The position numbers and the translations under genes were made by a program. Shown here one piece after another: positions 14,951-23,376 of a stretch of 47,195 bases of DNA. This DNA comes from Clostridia bacterium (lineage in GTDB: Bacteria; Bacillota; Clostridia; Lachnospirales; Lachnospiraceae): the NCBI GenBank assembly GCA_910576205.1, contig CAJTHL010000022.1:1-47195 (forward strand), given 5' to 3'. Each line of letters starts with the position of its first letter. The stretch's first letter is position 1. The notes under the pieces were generated by a model. It had not been told where the DNA came from, ran no database searches, and saw nothing but the letters and a program-made list of their open reading frames with translations.

Positions 14951-15544
14951 TTATACTGCCTCCTTCCGCTTTTCCAGGTGGAAAAATTCACTGATGTCCC
15001 ATGCGCCCTTTAAGTATTTTGACGCAGGGCATTCTCCTGCGCCGATTTTTTTGCCGCAGATGCAGCTGCCGTTTTTGTGCATGGAGATGAGGGAGGCCAG
15101 CATTTCCCACCGGGCACTTCTGTCCCTTGCCTCAGCAGAATGATTGCAGTAGTGGTACACGCTGCAGTTCTGCTCACAGTCGGACAATTCCTTTTCTGCT
15201 CCCGTACAGTCTGCCGGAACAGCCCTGGACAGATCCAGAAAGAACTGCGGTTCCAGCGAACTGTGGTTTAAATGATTGAGGGTAAGCTGCAGGATGTCAT
15301 TGTGGCTCATGTTTGCATCAAAAAAATGGTGAAAACAGCTGCACAGCCAGTTCAGAAGCTCCGGGAATTCATCCAGATGCCCGTTGTGGAAGCGTGAATC
15401 CGGCTCATGGAGCGAGTTGGACATGGTATTGACAAAATCCTCTTCCAGATAGCGTTTTTCCATGATCCGATAAGCCTGCTCCAGCTCTGTTTCCGTAAGT
15501 GTGAAGGTGTGTGATTGTCTGTGTAATATTCTTTTTATATCCAT
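14951..15544 (-). CDS. Cysteine-containing protein of unknown function
   Basis: 197 aa. The first 60 residues are helical (TLTETELEQAYRIMEKRYLEEDF), followed by a His/Asn-rich central part (FDANMSHNDILQLTLNHLNHS). A set of Cys residues follows: DCTGAEKELSDCEQNCSVYHYC at about 114-135 and CICGKKIGAGEC at about 163-174. This suggests a possible metal-binding or Fe-S site, but spacing fits no family I know. N-terminal residues resemble the short DUF-type proteins that precede DUF5688-like genes in these elements. Same operon as its neighbours. Confidence 0.75.
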   Translation of the reverse strand: MDIKRILHRQSHTFTLTETELEQAYRIMEKRYLEEDFVNTMSNSLHEPDSRFHNGHLDEFPELLNWLCSCFHHFFDANMSHNDILQLTLNHLNHSSLEPQFFLDLSRAVPADCTGAEKELSDCEQNCSVYHYCNHSAEARDRSARWEMLASLISMHKNGSCICGKKIGAGECPASKYLKGAWDISEFFHLEKRKEAV

Positions 15545-15571
15545 ATTCTGTTCTCCTTTTCTTTTCTGCCG

Positions 15572-16093
15572 TCAGACGGCTTTTTGTGCTGGTTCCTCCT
15601 GGAGCGTTTCCAGAGGAATCCACCGGTCATTTTTCCAGGTGCAGTTATTGGCAAGGCAGACTTTCCGGGGAGGTTCTTCCGGATGGTCAAAGTCTGCCTG
15701 CAGTACCGTGTATTTCTCATAAAATGCCTGTAGTTCCTTAAGAAGTTTCTCCCGGAATCCTGACAGAAGGGAATCATACAGGACGATATCCATCTGCCGG
15801 AACAGGGATCTGGAAAGCTCCTTTAAGATGCCGGATCCGGCAATGGTATCGTTGATCAGGGTAATGCCTTCGTCTGCAAACTCCGGACAGATCCGGATCC
15901 CATCAATGGTGACTATTTTGGCATAATCGGAGGCGGCTCTGCAGATTTTCTGACTGAGCGCCGTGTATCCTGCCGCATATTTGGTCTTTAAGACATCCAG
16001 CGGAACCTTTTCCCGGTTATGCTTTAACTTGAGTACCAGACGCTCCAGCTCCATGTGGAGTTGATCTGCTTCTTTCTGTTTTGCTTCTGTCAT
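15572..16093 (-). CDS. Unknown helical protein
   Basis: 173 aa. Starts with a Glu/Lys-rich probable coiled coil (KQKEADQLHMELERLVLKLKHNREK), then helices and a short strand segment (YAKIVTIDGIRICPEF), then a Pro-rich tail with NNCTWKNDRWIPLE. No signal peptide or membrane helix. It lies in the minus-strand operon running from about 18.4 to 14.4 kb. Function not recognised. Confidence 0.7.
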   Translation of the reverse strand: MTEAKQKEADQLHMELERLVLKLKHNREKVPLDVLKTKYAAGYTALSQKICRAASDYAKIVTIDGIRICPEFADEGITLINDTIAGSGILKELSRSLFRQMDIVLYDSLLSGFREKLLKELQAFYEKYTVLQADFDHPEEPPRKVCLANNCTWKNDRWIPLETLQEEPAQKAV

Positions 16094-16156
16094 AGCAGCG
16101 CCTTTCTTTTCAGAAAAGGGACTGCTGCAGTGCAGACAGTCCCCGGTGTCATGGTA

Positions 16157-16411
16157 TCAGGCAGCTGACTTTACCGCCTGGTCAGGCAGTGTGTCAAATG
16201 CGATGGTATAGATGGTATTTAAGGTTTCAAACCGCACATAATCCGGGGCAGCTTCCAGAATGGCCTGCACGGTGGAAGTGCGGATCAGTTCTCCCCGGTA
16301 CAGATAAAGGGCGGGAGTTCCCGGACGAAGGATGCCGGTCAGGATGCCCGTAATGCAGATCTGTTTCTTGGGAGTGTCTGTATCGGCTTTTCTTTTGAAA
16401 AATGTAAGCAT
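16157..16411 (-). CDS. Small basic protein of unknown function
   Basis: 84 aa, beginning MLTFFKRKADTDTPKKQ, then alternating strands (ICITGILTGILRPGTPALYLYRG, TVQAILEAAPDYVRFETLNTIYTIAF), which suggests a small beta-barrel such as an OB- or SH3-like fold. It lies 15 nt from the DUF5688-like gene in the same operon. No family name can be supported. Confidence 0.65.
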   Translation of the reverse strand: MLTFFKRKADTDTPKKQICITGILTGILRPGTPALYLYRGELIRTSTVQAILEAAPDYVRFETLNTIYTIAFDTLPDQAVKSAA

Positions 16412-16426
16412 ATTTATTTCCTCTCC

Positions 16427-17320
16427 TCAGTTGATTACTTCAAGTATGCCGGTGTCCTTCCGGTAGCAGAAAATATTTCGTGTAAGGATGGACTCGGTAT
16501 CAATCTCTAACGCTTCTTTGACGCTCTCCTTTACTAAATGGAGATCCATGCCCGTTACCCAGGGAACAACGACGAATTCCTGTTCCGTGCAGGGAAGAAG
16601 GAGCAGGTCATGCCCTTCATTCCGGGCAAGGAATTCCAGATACTGGCTGTTCAGAACAGCGACTCCCCCAAAACGGTAATCGCCGGCAGAAAGCCGGTAG
16701 GTAGGAGGGAGGCCGGCCCATTCCCGGTATATATGCGCAGCCATCAGAAAATCTTCTCCCGTGGCATCCGGATCCCATAGAAGCTGTCTCCAGTAAGAAT
16801 CCTGCAGCAGCTCCGCTTTACAGGGAAACATCCGGAAGGTATTCCGGTGTGCCAGGTCGGAAAGCTGCTGAAGGGAGAGGTGGTTCTGCTCCATCATTTC
16901 ATTGTCGATCAACATGCTCTTCCGGATTTTTTCCGTATTCTCCACCACACAGACAAAGGTAATCTCCATATCGTAGAACGGGATATGGGGAATCCGGTCA
17001 AGCTGGGCCTCTATCTGAGACCGGTTCATAAGCTGATAGATGATATTGCCGGTATCCAGCGGGCGGTTTACAGGAAGAGAGTGCAGAAGCTCCAGAATCA
17101 TACTGGCTGCCTGCTCCGCATCCAGACCGCCAACAGATGCCAGATGATAAAGGGCATCCATATTTGCAGAATAATTCGGATCATTTTTTCCTGCCCTGAT
17201 GCATATGGTATCTGCCATTTCCCCAAGCATCAGTTTCTGCTCAAAAGAAATGCAGGCATCACTGCCGAGCTTTTCCTCCAGGGATGTTTTCAGTTCCTTT
17301 TTAAACATTTCGTAGGTCAT
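16427..17320 (-). CDS. DUF5688-like protein
   Basis: 297 aa. The N-terminal region (TYEMFKKELKTSLEEKLG, then residues up to about 100) and the C-terminal part (LLPCTEQEFVVVPW ... VKEALEIDTESILTRNIFCYRKDTGILEV) fit the DUF5688 proteins I know from Lachnospiraceae mobile elements, whose length is about 280-320 aa. Function unknown; the family travels with element regulators. It is the next gene after the sigma-like protein, separated by only 3 nt, so the pair is co-transcribed. No signal peptide or membrane segment. Confidence 0.75.
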   Translation of the reverse strand: MTYEMFKKELKTSLEEKLGSDACISFEQKLMLGEMADTICIRAGKNDPNYSANMDALYHLASVGGLDAEQAASMILELLHSLPVNRPLDTGNIIYQLMNRSQIEAQLDRIPHIPFYDMEITFVCVVENTEKIRKSMLIDNEMMEQNHLSLQQLSDLAHRNTFRMFPCKAELLQDSYWRQLLWDPDATGEDFLMAAHIYREWAGLPPTYRLSAGDYRFGGVAVLNSQYLEFLARNEGHDLLLLPCTEQEFVVVPWVTGMDLHLVKESVKEALEIDTESILTRNIFCYRKDTGILEVIN

Positions 17321-17323
17321 CTT

Positions 17324-17899
17324 TTATTCCTCCATATTTGTGATGTAACAGGTGTTTGTTCCGATTGTCATGGCAAGGCGGTCCCGCATGCGGCGGAAAC
17401 GGCTGCAGATTCCTTTTGTGGACAAGGAGAACTGCTCCCCAATCTCACGGAAAGTAAAGCCGTCCGCTTTTAAGAGCACCATCTGCTTTTCCGTTTCCGT
17501 CAGGCAGGAGAGGACCTCAAGCAGGAACATCCGGTCAGCGGACTGCTCCTGGATCCCTTTTCTGCGCTCCGGCAGTATTTCGTCCAGTGTCAGGCCGTAC
17601 TCTGCGCCGGAATGGATGCTGATGGTGGCTGCACGGCGTTTCTTACGGTTCTCATAAGTGTAATGGTCGCACAGGCAGCTGTTCATCCGTCTCCAGGCAA
17701 TGGTGGTAAAGCTGTAGCGGGACAATTCCGGATTTTCATCAAAATCCTGCACTGCGGATAAATAGCCGAATATCACAATGTCATAATATTCATCCACAGG
17801 GAGCTTTTTATGGCGGAGGAACGCATAGACAGTGCCTATATGCTCATCTGCATACTGTTGCTGTAAAACAGTCAGTTTGTGTGTTTTATTCATGTTCAT
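17324..17899 (-). CDS. Sigma-70-family RNA polymerase sigma-like factor (first of two)
   Basis: 191 aa. Region 2-like sequence lies at about 30-85 (VYAFLRHKKLPVDEYYDIVIFGYLSAVQDF ... YSFTTIAWRRMNSCLCDHY). Region 4 lies at about 135-180: LTETEKQMVLLKADGFTFREIGEQFSLSTKGICSRFRRMRDRLA, a clear helix-turn-helix. Such short two-domain factors in conjugative elements direct RNA polymerase to element promoters. Its start overlaps the end of the SpoVT-like regulator gene by 4 nt (ATGA). No anti-sigma factor is visible. Confidence 0.85.
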   Translation of the reverse strand: MNMNKTHKLTVLQQQYADEHIGTVYAFLRHKKLPVDEYYDIVIFGYLSAVQDFDENPELSRYSFTTIAWRRMNSCLCDHYTYENRKKRRAATISIHSGAEYGLTLDEILPERRKGIQEQSADRMFLLEVLSCLTETEKQMVLLKADGFTFREIGEQFSLSTKGICSRFRRMRDRLAMTIGTNTCYITNMEE

Positions 17900-18423
17900 T
17901 CCTCCTTTAAAAGGACAGTCAACGTATCTGCGGTCTGCCTGGCGCAGGCCAGTTCCTCCGGGGAAGCGTCCCGGTAATGCAGAAGGATGACTGCCCCGGA
18001 CGGCTGTTCTTCTGTGCCCACAGGGTAGAGGGCATGGATGCGGTATCTGGATTCCTCAAACAGATAGAGAGGATCCGTATCGTCATATAAGTAGGTTTTC
18101 TGCTGCTCGATCAGTACTCGTACCTTTTTTGCCAGATACGGCTCTTCCGGGAGGGTGATGCCCCTGGATGCAAGCACATGCTCTGTGCCCAGGATGGCAC
18201 AGGCAACGCTGCAGTTTCCGGCAAGTGCCTGGAGATGCTTTTCACAGGTATCCTCCAGGTACAAAAGCGGCTGGTATCGTTCCATGACAATGCTCTCGCC
18301 GCGGATGCCGATCTCCATGGGATCGCCTTCCTTCAGGCGGAGTGCCTGGCGGATTTCCTTTGGCACCACGATGCGGCCGAGCATGTCAAATCTGCGGATG
18401 ATCCCGCTTCTTTTTGGTTTCAT
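17896..18423 (-). CDS. SpoVT/AbrB-type regulator with a GAF-like C-terminal domain
   Basis: 175 aa. The N-terminal 45 residues (GIIRRFDMLGRIVVPKEIRQALRLKEGDPMEI) are a textbook AbrB/MazE/SpoVT swapped-hairpin DNA-binding domain. The remaining 120 residues alternate strands and helices like the GAF-type domain of SpoVT. SpoVT-like proteins control developmental genes; here it probably controls element transfer or copy genes. Overlaps the downstream sigma gene by 4 nt, forming a two-gene regulatory unit. GGAGAG lies 5-10 nt before the ATG. Confidence 0.9.
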   Translation of the reverse strand: MKPKRSGIIRRFDMLGRIVVPKEIRQALRLKEGDPMEIGIRGESIVMERYQPLLYLEDTCEKHLQALAGNCSVACAILGTEHVLASRGITLPEEPYLAKKVRVLIEQQKTYLYDDTDPLYLFEESRYRIHALYPVGTEEQPSGAVILLHYRDASPEELACARQTADTLTVLLKEE

Positions 18424-18461
18424 GGTCTCTCCTTTCCTGCCATATGGACGGCCCTTAAAGT

Positions 18462-18497
18462 AAAAGAAGGGAAACGTCCATAAGGCGCTCCCTTCTT
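18462..18497 (-). terminator. Probable terminator upstream of the SpoVT-like gene
   Basis: Minus strand AAGAAGGG (18490-18497) pairs with CCCTTCTT (18464-18471), followed by TTAC. It lies between the stop at 18517 and the SpoVT-like gene and may partly separate the two operons. Confidence 0.6.
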
Positions 18498-18516
18498 AAA
18501 CAGTTTATGATGGCAT

Positions 18517-19176
18517 TTATGCTGCATCGCCGGCCTGGTTCGCCTGGCGTGCAGATATGGCATTTTTGGCTTTGGTGATGAGCGACGGCCCAATGGCTTT
18601 TTCCCAGGCATCGATATAGGAGGCGGTGCGGCTTAAGAGCCTGTACAGGTCAAGGTCACTTAAGTTTGCAAATACCTTCCCTTCGCTGACAAAGGAGTTG
18701 GACTTCATAAAAGTCCCGCCGTTGGCATTTTTCTGAGGGATTCCCTTTCCGTTCTCCACTTCAATATACCAGGGGAGCTTCCGGGCTGCCCCTTTGCTGT
18801 CCTTTGTGGCGCGGATGATCCGGAGCTTGGATACCTGTGCATAGCCTTTGGCATCCTTCGTGCCGAAGATCTTTTCCTGCTGGAAGGTGTATTCCTGGAA
18901 GCCGGCGCTTAACCGGCTTAAAATGAATTTTGCCTCTTCCGGGGAAATATTGGCGGTCACGGTCACAGCCTTGTCGCCGGTTCCCCTGGAATAATCCTTC
19001 ATCAGGATCCCAATCAGGGAGTGTTTCCGGAAGCCGTCCTCCGTTTCTTCCCGGTCTGCATGGATGTGTGCATAGCACTCCAGGGATGCGACCTTCAGCT
19101 TGTCCCGCAGTTCAATGAGTGTCTTGCTGTTTTTGTAGACTGCGATCTGGTTGGAGATGTAATCTTCATGATTCAT
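18517..19176 (-). CDS. Unknown protein accompanying the VWA/AAA pair
   Basis: 219 aa from the ATG at 19176 (AAGAAGGG about 8 nt upstream); an in-frame ATG at 19206 overlapping the preceding stop is the alternative start. The protein begins MNHEDYISNQIAVYKNSKTLIELRDKLKVASLECYAHIHAD, has a central strand-rich region (VTVTANISPEEAKFILSRL, QVSKLRIIRATKDSKGAARKLPWYIEVENGKG) and a helical tail. The central part resembles small ligand- or nucleic-acid-binding proteins but I cannot name a family. It is the last gene of the HTH/AAA/VWA block, so it is likely a partner of that ATPase machine. Confidence 0.75.
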   Translation of the reverse strand: MNHEDYISNQIAVYKNSKTLIELRDKLKVASLECYAHIHADREETEDGFRKHSLIGILMKDYSRGTGDKAVTVTANISPEEAKFILSRLSAGFQEYTFQQEKIFGTKDAKGYAQVSKLRIIRATKDSKGAARKLPWYIEVENGKGIPQKNANGGTFMKSNSFVSEGKVFANLSDLDLYRLLSRTASYIDAWEKAIGPSLITKAKNAISARQANQAGDAA

Positions 19177-19202
19177 AAATTTTTCCCTTCTTTCTTCCGC
19201 TG

Positions 19203-21281
19203 TCATGCAGCGATATTATTTTTGATCTGCTGGATGACGAGCTTCCCCAGGTTTACGGGGAGCCGTTCCAGACGGGTGATGTCCAGAAAACCGTCCTGAT
19301 AGATCCGCTGGATGTTTTCCTTGTCGTCACCGATGGCGGCGGCAAATATTTTGATGCCTTTGGAGGCATATTCCTTTTTGATCCCGCGCAGGTCTGCCTC
19401 TGCCGCCGTACCGTAATAGTTGTCTGCGGCAGGCTGTCCGTCTGAGATGATGATCAGCAGCTTTATGGCTTCCGGCCTTGTCATCAGGCGTTCTGCCACA
19501 TAGTGCAGGGCAGCACCGTCACGGTTTCCGCACCGGGCGCTCATGTCCATCAGGCGGTAGTGGTCCTTGTTGTCGATGGAGTCAAATTCTGCGTAGGCAT
19601 ACAGTTCCACATCATCCTCTTCTGTATGGCCGTAGATGGCCACAGGGATATCCAGTCCCTTGCAGAAATCATGGAGTATGATGGAGGCTGAGCGTGCGTA
19701 AGTGATCCGGTCCCGGCTGCTCATGGAGCCGCTTTCATCGTTCAGGACGGCGACAGCGATATCAATCCGGTCATTCGGCAGCTTCAGCTTGTAAAACAGC
19801 CTGCCGTCATTTCGTACTGCATTGCGCACATTGATCCGCTTTCCCATGGGCAGGTTGTCCAGCTTTCCGCCTTCCTTGTAATCTTTAAGTATCTGGGATA
19901 TCTGTTTCTGGAGGCGTTTGGAGATGAGCAGGAGGGGAGGGGCGACCTTCTGGTAGGCTTCCATATAGGAATTGTCCACATAAGACATCCGGTTGATGTT
20001 TACGTGGCAGCCACGGTGGGCGTTGCCGTACCGGATCTGATCCGCTTCCGCCTGCAGCTCTTCACTGAGCTCCTCTTCATAACGGGCATAGGCATTTTCC
20101 TCTGCAAGCTGTGTCATGATCCGCTGCATGTCAGAGGCCGCCTGGGAAACATAGCCCGCGCCTGCATAATCTGTAACGCGGGATGTCCCGCCGTCCCCAT
20201 CCTCCCCGATCTCATCGGTCTTTTCCAGCATGATCCGCCCGGTCTCATAATCCAGGGCCTGCTGGAGGTGCTCACGCTCCTCGTCATCGTCACCAGGTTC
20301 ATGTTTGTACTTCCCGGCGCCCGGAGCAGGTTTCCCGCTGCGGGCCGGAAGGGGGCTTGCTCCAGAGAGCTGGTTTTTCATGTCATCCGCGGCATTTGAG
20401 GTGCCGTTTTTGATGTCTTCCCGTACCTTTTCGATAAAACTTTTCATATAGGGCCACAGAAGGAGCAGCATTTTGTTGGCGGAATCGAACCGCGCTTTTG
20501 CATCGTCATCGTATGCCGCATCATCCACATAGGGGATGCATTCGTACACCACATCCAGATAGGGGCCTTTATAGCCGCCGAGGTTGTTGATGTCCCCGGT
20601 CTTTGCATACTGGATCAGCAGGTTGATGAGGATGAACACTTCATGGTGCTGCCTGTCAATCTCTGCTGTCACGGTTTCCATTTCTTCCGCATAGCGCAGG
20701 TTATTCAAAAGGATGCCGGTCTTCATGGTTCCGGGAAATGCATCGCACATCCGTCCCTCGATGTAGACATCCTCCATCAGGTTCACCAGGGCGTGGGAGA
20801 TATGGGAGATAGCGGTAATGACCGCAGCATCTTTATCCTCCACAGATTCCAGGATCTCCTGCAGGCTTTTTTCCTGCCTGGCGGTTAATTCCTCCGGTGT
20901 GGCAGGGTAAAACCGGCCTGCGGACAGTGCCTGCTGGTAAGTAGCAAGCATAGTAAAATCCGAATACAGGATATGGCCGCATTCATGGGCGACGATCCCG
21001 ATCAGGCTGTCTGTTTTCAGGCTCTTTGTAGGGAAGCTTCCGGTCAGGAAATTGCCTGCATTCAGCCGGATGATACGGTTGTCCGTATGGGCGATCTCCG
21101 CTGATTCTGAAGTATCCCAGTAGGTGCTTACTTTGCTGCTCCGGCGGTAACGCTTTGTGGCGCCTTCCGCAATGTCCGTCAGGTAGGCGGCAAACTGCGG
21201 GGAACCGAAGAGCTGTTCGTCGGTAAGCCTGTTTTTTTCGTCTGCGACCATTCTTTTGATCGCAACATGTGAGGTTCTCAT
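19203..21281 (-). CDS. VWA-domain protein with an HExxH metallopeptidase-like motif
   Basis: 692 aa from the ATG at 21281, which overlaps the HTH gene stop as ATGA; the longer upstream frame is its shadow. Residues 99-103 are H-E-C-G-H in IGIVAHECGHILYSDF, the HExxH zinc-peptidase signature. The middle is acidic and disordered-looking (GDDDEEREHLQQ). The C-terminal third is a von Willebrand A domain with MIDAS residues DESGSM (near residue 500) and later SDGQPA. Proteins of this build (DUF2201-like metallopeptidase plus VWA, CobT-like) work with MoxR-type AAA ATPases such as the one encoded upstream. It probably remodels or cleaves a protein complex of the element; the actual target is unknown. 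Confidence 0.85.
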   Translation of the reverse strand: MRTSHVAIKRMVADEKNRLTDEQLFGSPQFAAYLTDIAEGATKRYRRSSKVSTYWDTSESAEIAHTDNRIIRLNAGNFLTGSFPTKSLKTDSLIGIVAHECGHILYSDFTMLATYQQALSAGRFYPATPEELTARQEKSLQEILESVEDKDAAVITAISHISHALVNLMEDVYIEGRMCDAFPGTMKTGILLNNLRYAEEMETVTAEIDRQHHEVFILINLLIQYAKTGDINNLGGYKGPYLDVVYECIPYVDDAAYDDDAKARFDSANKMLLLLWPYMKSFIEKVREDIKNGTSNAADDMKNQLSGASPLPARSGKPAPGAGKYKHEPGDDDEEREHLQQALDYETGRIMLEKTDEIGEDGDGGTSRVTDYAGAGYVSQAASDMQRIMTQLAEENAYARYEEELSEELQAEADQIRYGNAHRGCHVNINRMSYVDNSYMEAYQKVAPPLLLISKRLQKQISQILKDYKEGGKLDNLPMGKRINVRNAVRNDGRLFYKLKLPNDRIDIAVAVLNDESGSMSSRDRITYARSASIILHDFCKGLDIPVAIYGHTEEDDVELYAYAEFDSIDNKDHYRLMDMSARCGNRDGAALHYVAERLMTRPEAIKLLIIISDGQPAADNYYGTAAEADLRGIKKEYASKGIKIFAAAIGDDKENIQRIYQDGFLDITRLERLPVNLGKLVIQQIKNNIAA

Positions 21282-21544
21282 TTGTCTGTATCCCTTCCTT
21301 TCTTTCCCGGAAGCCTGTCCCCAAGGAGCGCATCCGTGGTGGTGCCGAAACATTCTGCCATCGCCACCATCACACAGGGCGGCGGCAGGCACTTTCCGGT
21401 TTCATACCTGGATATGCTCTTCTGGGTAACCTCCAGTTTTTTCGCAAGCATCTGCTGGGAAAGGTACGGCTTTCTGCTGATACGCAGGTGCCGCAGGTTC
21501 CTTGCCAGGTTCTGCCTTAGCTGTTCTTCCTTTACAAATGCCAT
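21278..21544 (-). CDS. Small XRE-type helix-turn-helix protein
   Basis: 88 aa. The helix-turn-helix occupies most of it (QNLARNLRHLRISRKPYLSQQMLAKKLEVTQKSISRYETG), followed by CLPPPCVMVAMAECF and a short basic tail. It lies between the AAA ATPase and VWA genes, overlapping the latter by 4 nt and lying 11 nt from the former. Being inside the operon rather than beside a promoter suggests it regulates a distant site or the ATPase operon itself. Confidence 0.82.
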   Translation of the reverse strand: MAFVKEEQLRQNLARNLRHLRISRKPYLSQQMLAKKLEVTQKSISRYETGKCLPPPCVMVAMAECFGTTTDALLGDRLPGKKGRDTDK

Positions 21545-21555
21545 AAGCTGTCCTC

Positions 21556-23343
21556 CTAAGCCGCAAATTTCTGCTCAAGGCAGGAGGAGAGGATGTCAGC
21601 ACGGTTTTCCGGATCACTGGATACGGAGGAAAGCACGGTATACTTCGCAGCCTCCAGCGCATTCCCACAGACCATATAGGACTGTACCCAGCTGATCAGC
21701 TCCCGGACGCCGCAGCTTCCGTCGTTGATCATGGTCTCCCGGCACCGCTCGCTGATTTCCTGGATGGAGGCGGCCATGTTGGAGACGACGGCTTTATCCG
21801 TACATCCGGTCACTTTCATGGTGCGCTCGGTAAGCGTGTCCACATCCGGTTCTTCCATATCCATGATAAGGTTCATTCTGGAGATGACGGACTGGTTCAT
21901 GTCACGGCAGCCCGCGTAATTATTGTTGGTAGTGACGACCACAACGGTATCCGGATGGCGCTTTATGACCTCGCCGGTAGTCAGCGTGATGCTGGCGCAG
22001 CGGTCTAAAAGGGCATTTAAGCCTACCAGTACACCCGGATTGGCGATCACGGTGGGTTCCTGTATCTCAATCACATATCCGTTACGGATGGCTGTGATGA
22101 GAGGTGTCTCCACATACCGGAAATGCTGTCCGGAGGTGTTTTCCGAAGCCATTGCCTTTGCATCCTGCTCCATGACCTCTAAAAGCCTGTCATAGACGGC
22201 AGCATCCGTAATGGTTTCATCATAGGTGCCGGTCAGCTTCATATAAGCCGAAGGCGGATCCATCTGGATGTCTTCCAGCGTGGGATATTCTTTGTCAAAA
22301 GGCGTCTTCCCGTCCGTATCCGGAAGCATCTGCCCCAGGAAGTCGTAGATTTCCGTATTGGCAGAGCAGGTATAGTACAGATACGGCAGGCCGAGCCCGG
22401 CCGCGATTGCTTTGGCGCCCTCCGTCTTCCCTGTCCCCGCAGGTCCGCGCATCATGAAATTGCGCATGGGCTGGCATCCGTCTGTAGTCATCTGCGCATG
22501 GCGGCAGATCATGGTCACTTCAGGAGGGATGACATACCAGTCTTCAATCCTGGGAACCATCAGTTCTTCTTTGGGGGTAAGGGTTCTTTGTGAGAGTGGA
22601 AATTTGTTTACGAAATCGTCCCTGCTGACAGCAGCGGCCGCTGGGGATGCTGCCCGGCCCGTGAGAATGCGGAATGTGCCGAAGAGCACACTGCTTGGGG
22701 AATAGGCATTCCGGTTCAGGTTCACCGTGGTAAGCTGTGAGAGGTTCCCGGTATTTGGTATGTTCAGGGCAATCCCTCCGGAACTTAAGGTGGAGGCGCC
22801 CTCAATCCTGCGGTAAAGGTTGTCGCACAGGATGAACGCCGCTTTTGCCGCTTCGTCCATATCGGAAAAGCCGTCATTCTTACATTTCCCCAGCAGGTCA
22901 TAATTTTCCCGGAACTCGTCATCGGTCATTGCTTCCGGCATCAGCGCAAAGAACAGTGCGGTGCCGGTGTTGTTCCCGTCTTTCAGAGAGTAGAGCCTGG
23001 GGGATCCGGTTACGTCCTCATAGCGTCCCGCCTGGAATTTCCCGTTCTTTTTGTTGAAGACCACTACATGGATCTCCTTTGTGCGGCTCTGGTATTCTAC
23101 TACCGTTTTCTCCCCCTGCGTGCCGATGGCGCTCTCCGAAGTGCTTCCCGGCGTCAGGGTGGTATCCATCTCCATATAGGCCAGGATGGCGGAAAGGAGA
23201 GGACCGTGCAGAGTGGATTTTTTGGTCGCAACAGTGCAATAGGTGGAATAATAGGTGGTGCTGACATTGGATGCGAGACCATCGAAAGGCTCAGGGATCC
23301 CAAGCTTCCAGGTCCAGTTCGCAAAAAGAGGTATTTTTGCCAT
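21556..23343 (-). CDS. MoxR-like AAA+ ATPase
   Basis: 595 aa. The C-terminal half is a MoxR/CobS-type AAA+ domain: Walker A GPAGTGKT near residue 305, a Walker B-like strand YVIEIQEP near 425, sensor 1 VVVVTTNNNYAGC near 470 and arginine-finger region MNQSVISRMN. The N-terminal 250 residues are an extension found with such ATPases, possibly a substrate-docking part. MoxR ATPases act as chaperones with a VWA partner, and that partner follows two genes downstream. No membrane segment. AGGAAG lies before the ATG. Operon with the preceding membrane protein and SSB. Confidence 0.88.
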   Translation of the reverse strand: MAKIPLFANWTWKLGIPEPFDGLASNVSTTYYSTYCTVATKKSTLHGPLLSAILAYMEMDTTLTPGSTSESAIGTQGEKTVVEYQSRTKEIHVVVFNKKNGKFQAGRYEDVTGSPRLYSLKDGNNTGTALFFALMPEAMTDDEFRENYDLLGKCKNDGFSDMDEAAKAAFILCDNLYRRIEGASTLSSGGIALNIPNTGNLSQLTTVNLNRNAYSPSSVLFGTFRILTGRAASPAAAAVSRDDFVNKFPLSQRTLTPKEELMVPRIEDWYVIPPEVTMICRHAQMTTDGCQPMRNFMMRGPAGTGKTEGAKAIAAGLGLPYLYYTCSANTEIYDFLGQMLPDTDGKTPFDKEYPTLEDIQMDPPSAYMKLTGTYDETITDAAVYDRLLEVMEQDAKAMASENTSGQHFRYVETPLITAIRNGYVIEIQEPTVIANPGVLVGLNALLDRCASITLTTGEVIKRHPDTVVVVTTNNNYAGCRDMNQSVISRMNLIMDMEEPDVDTLTERTMKVTGCTDKAVVSNMAASIQEISERCRETMINDGSCGVRELISWVQSYMVCGNALEAAKYTVLSSVSSDPENRADILSSCLEQKFAA

Positions 23344-23376
23344 GATTTCATCTTCCTTTCTTTCTGTTTGTTTGCT

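Noticed and set aside
19203..21392. Upstream extension of the VWA protein to 729 aa
   Set aside because: The extra 37 residues overlap the HTH gene and lack a ribosome-binding site; the ATG at 21281 overlaps the stop as ATGA.
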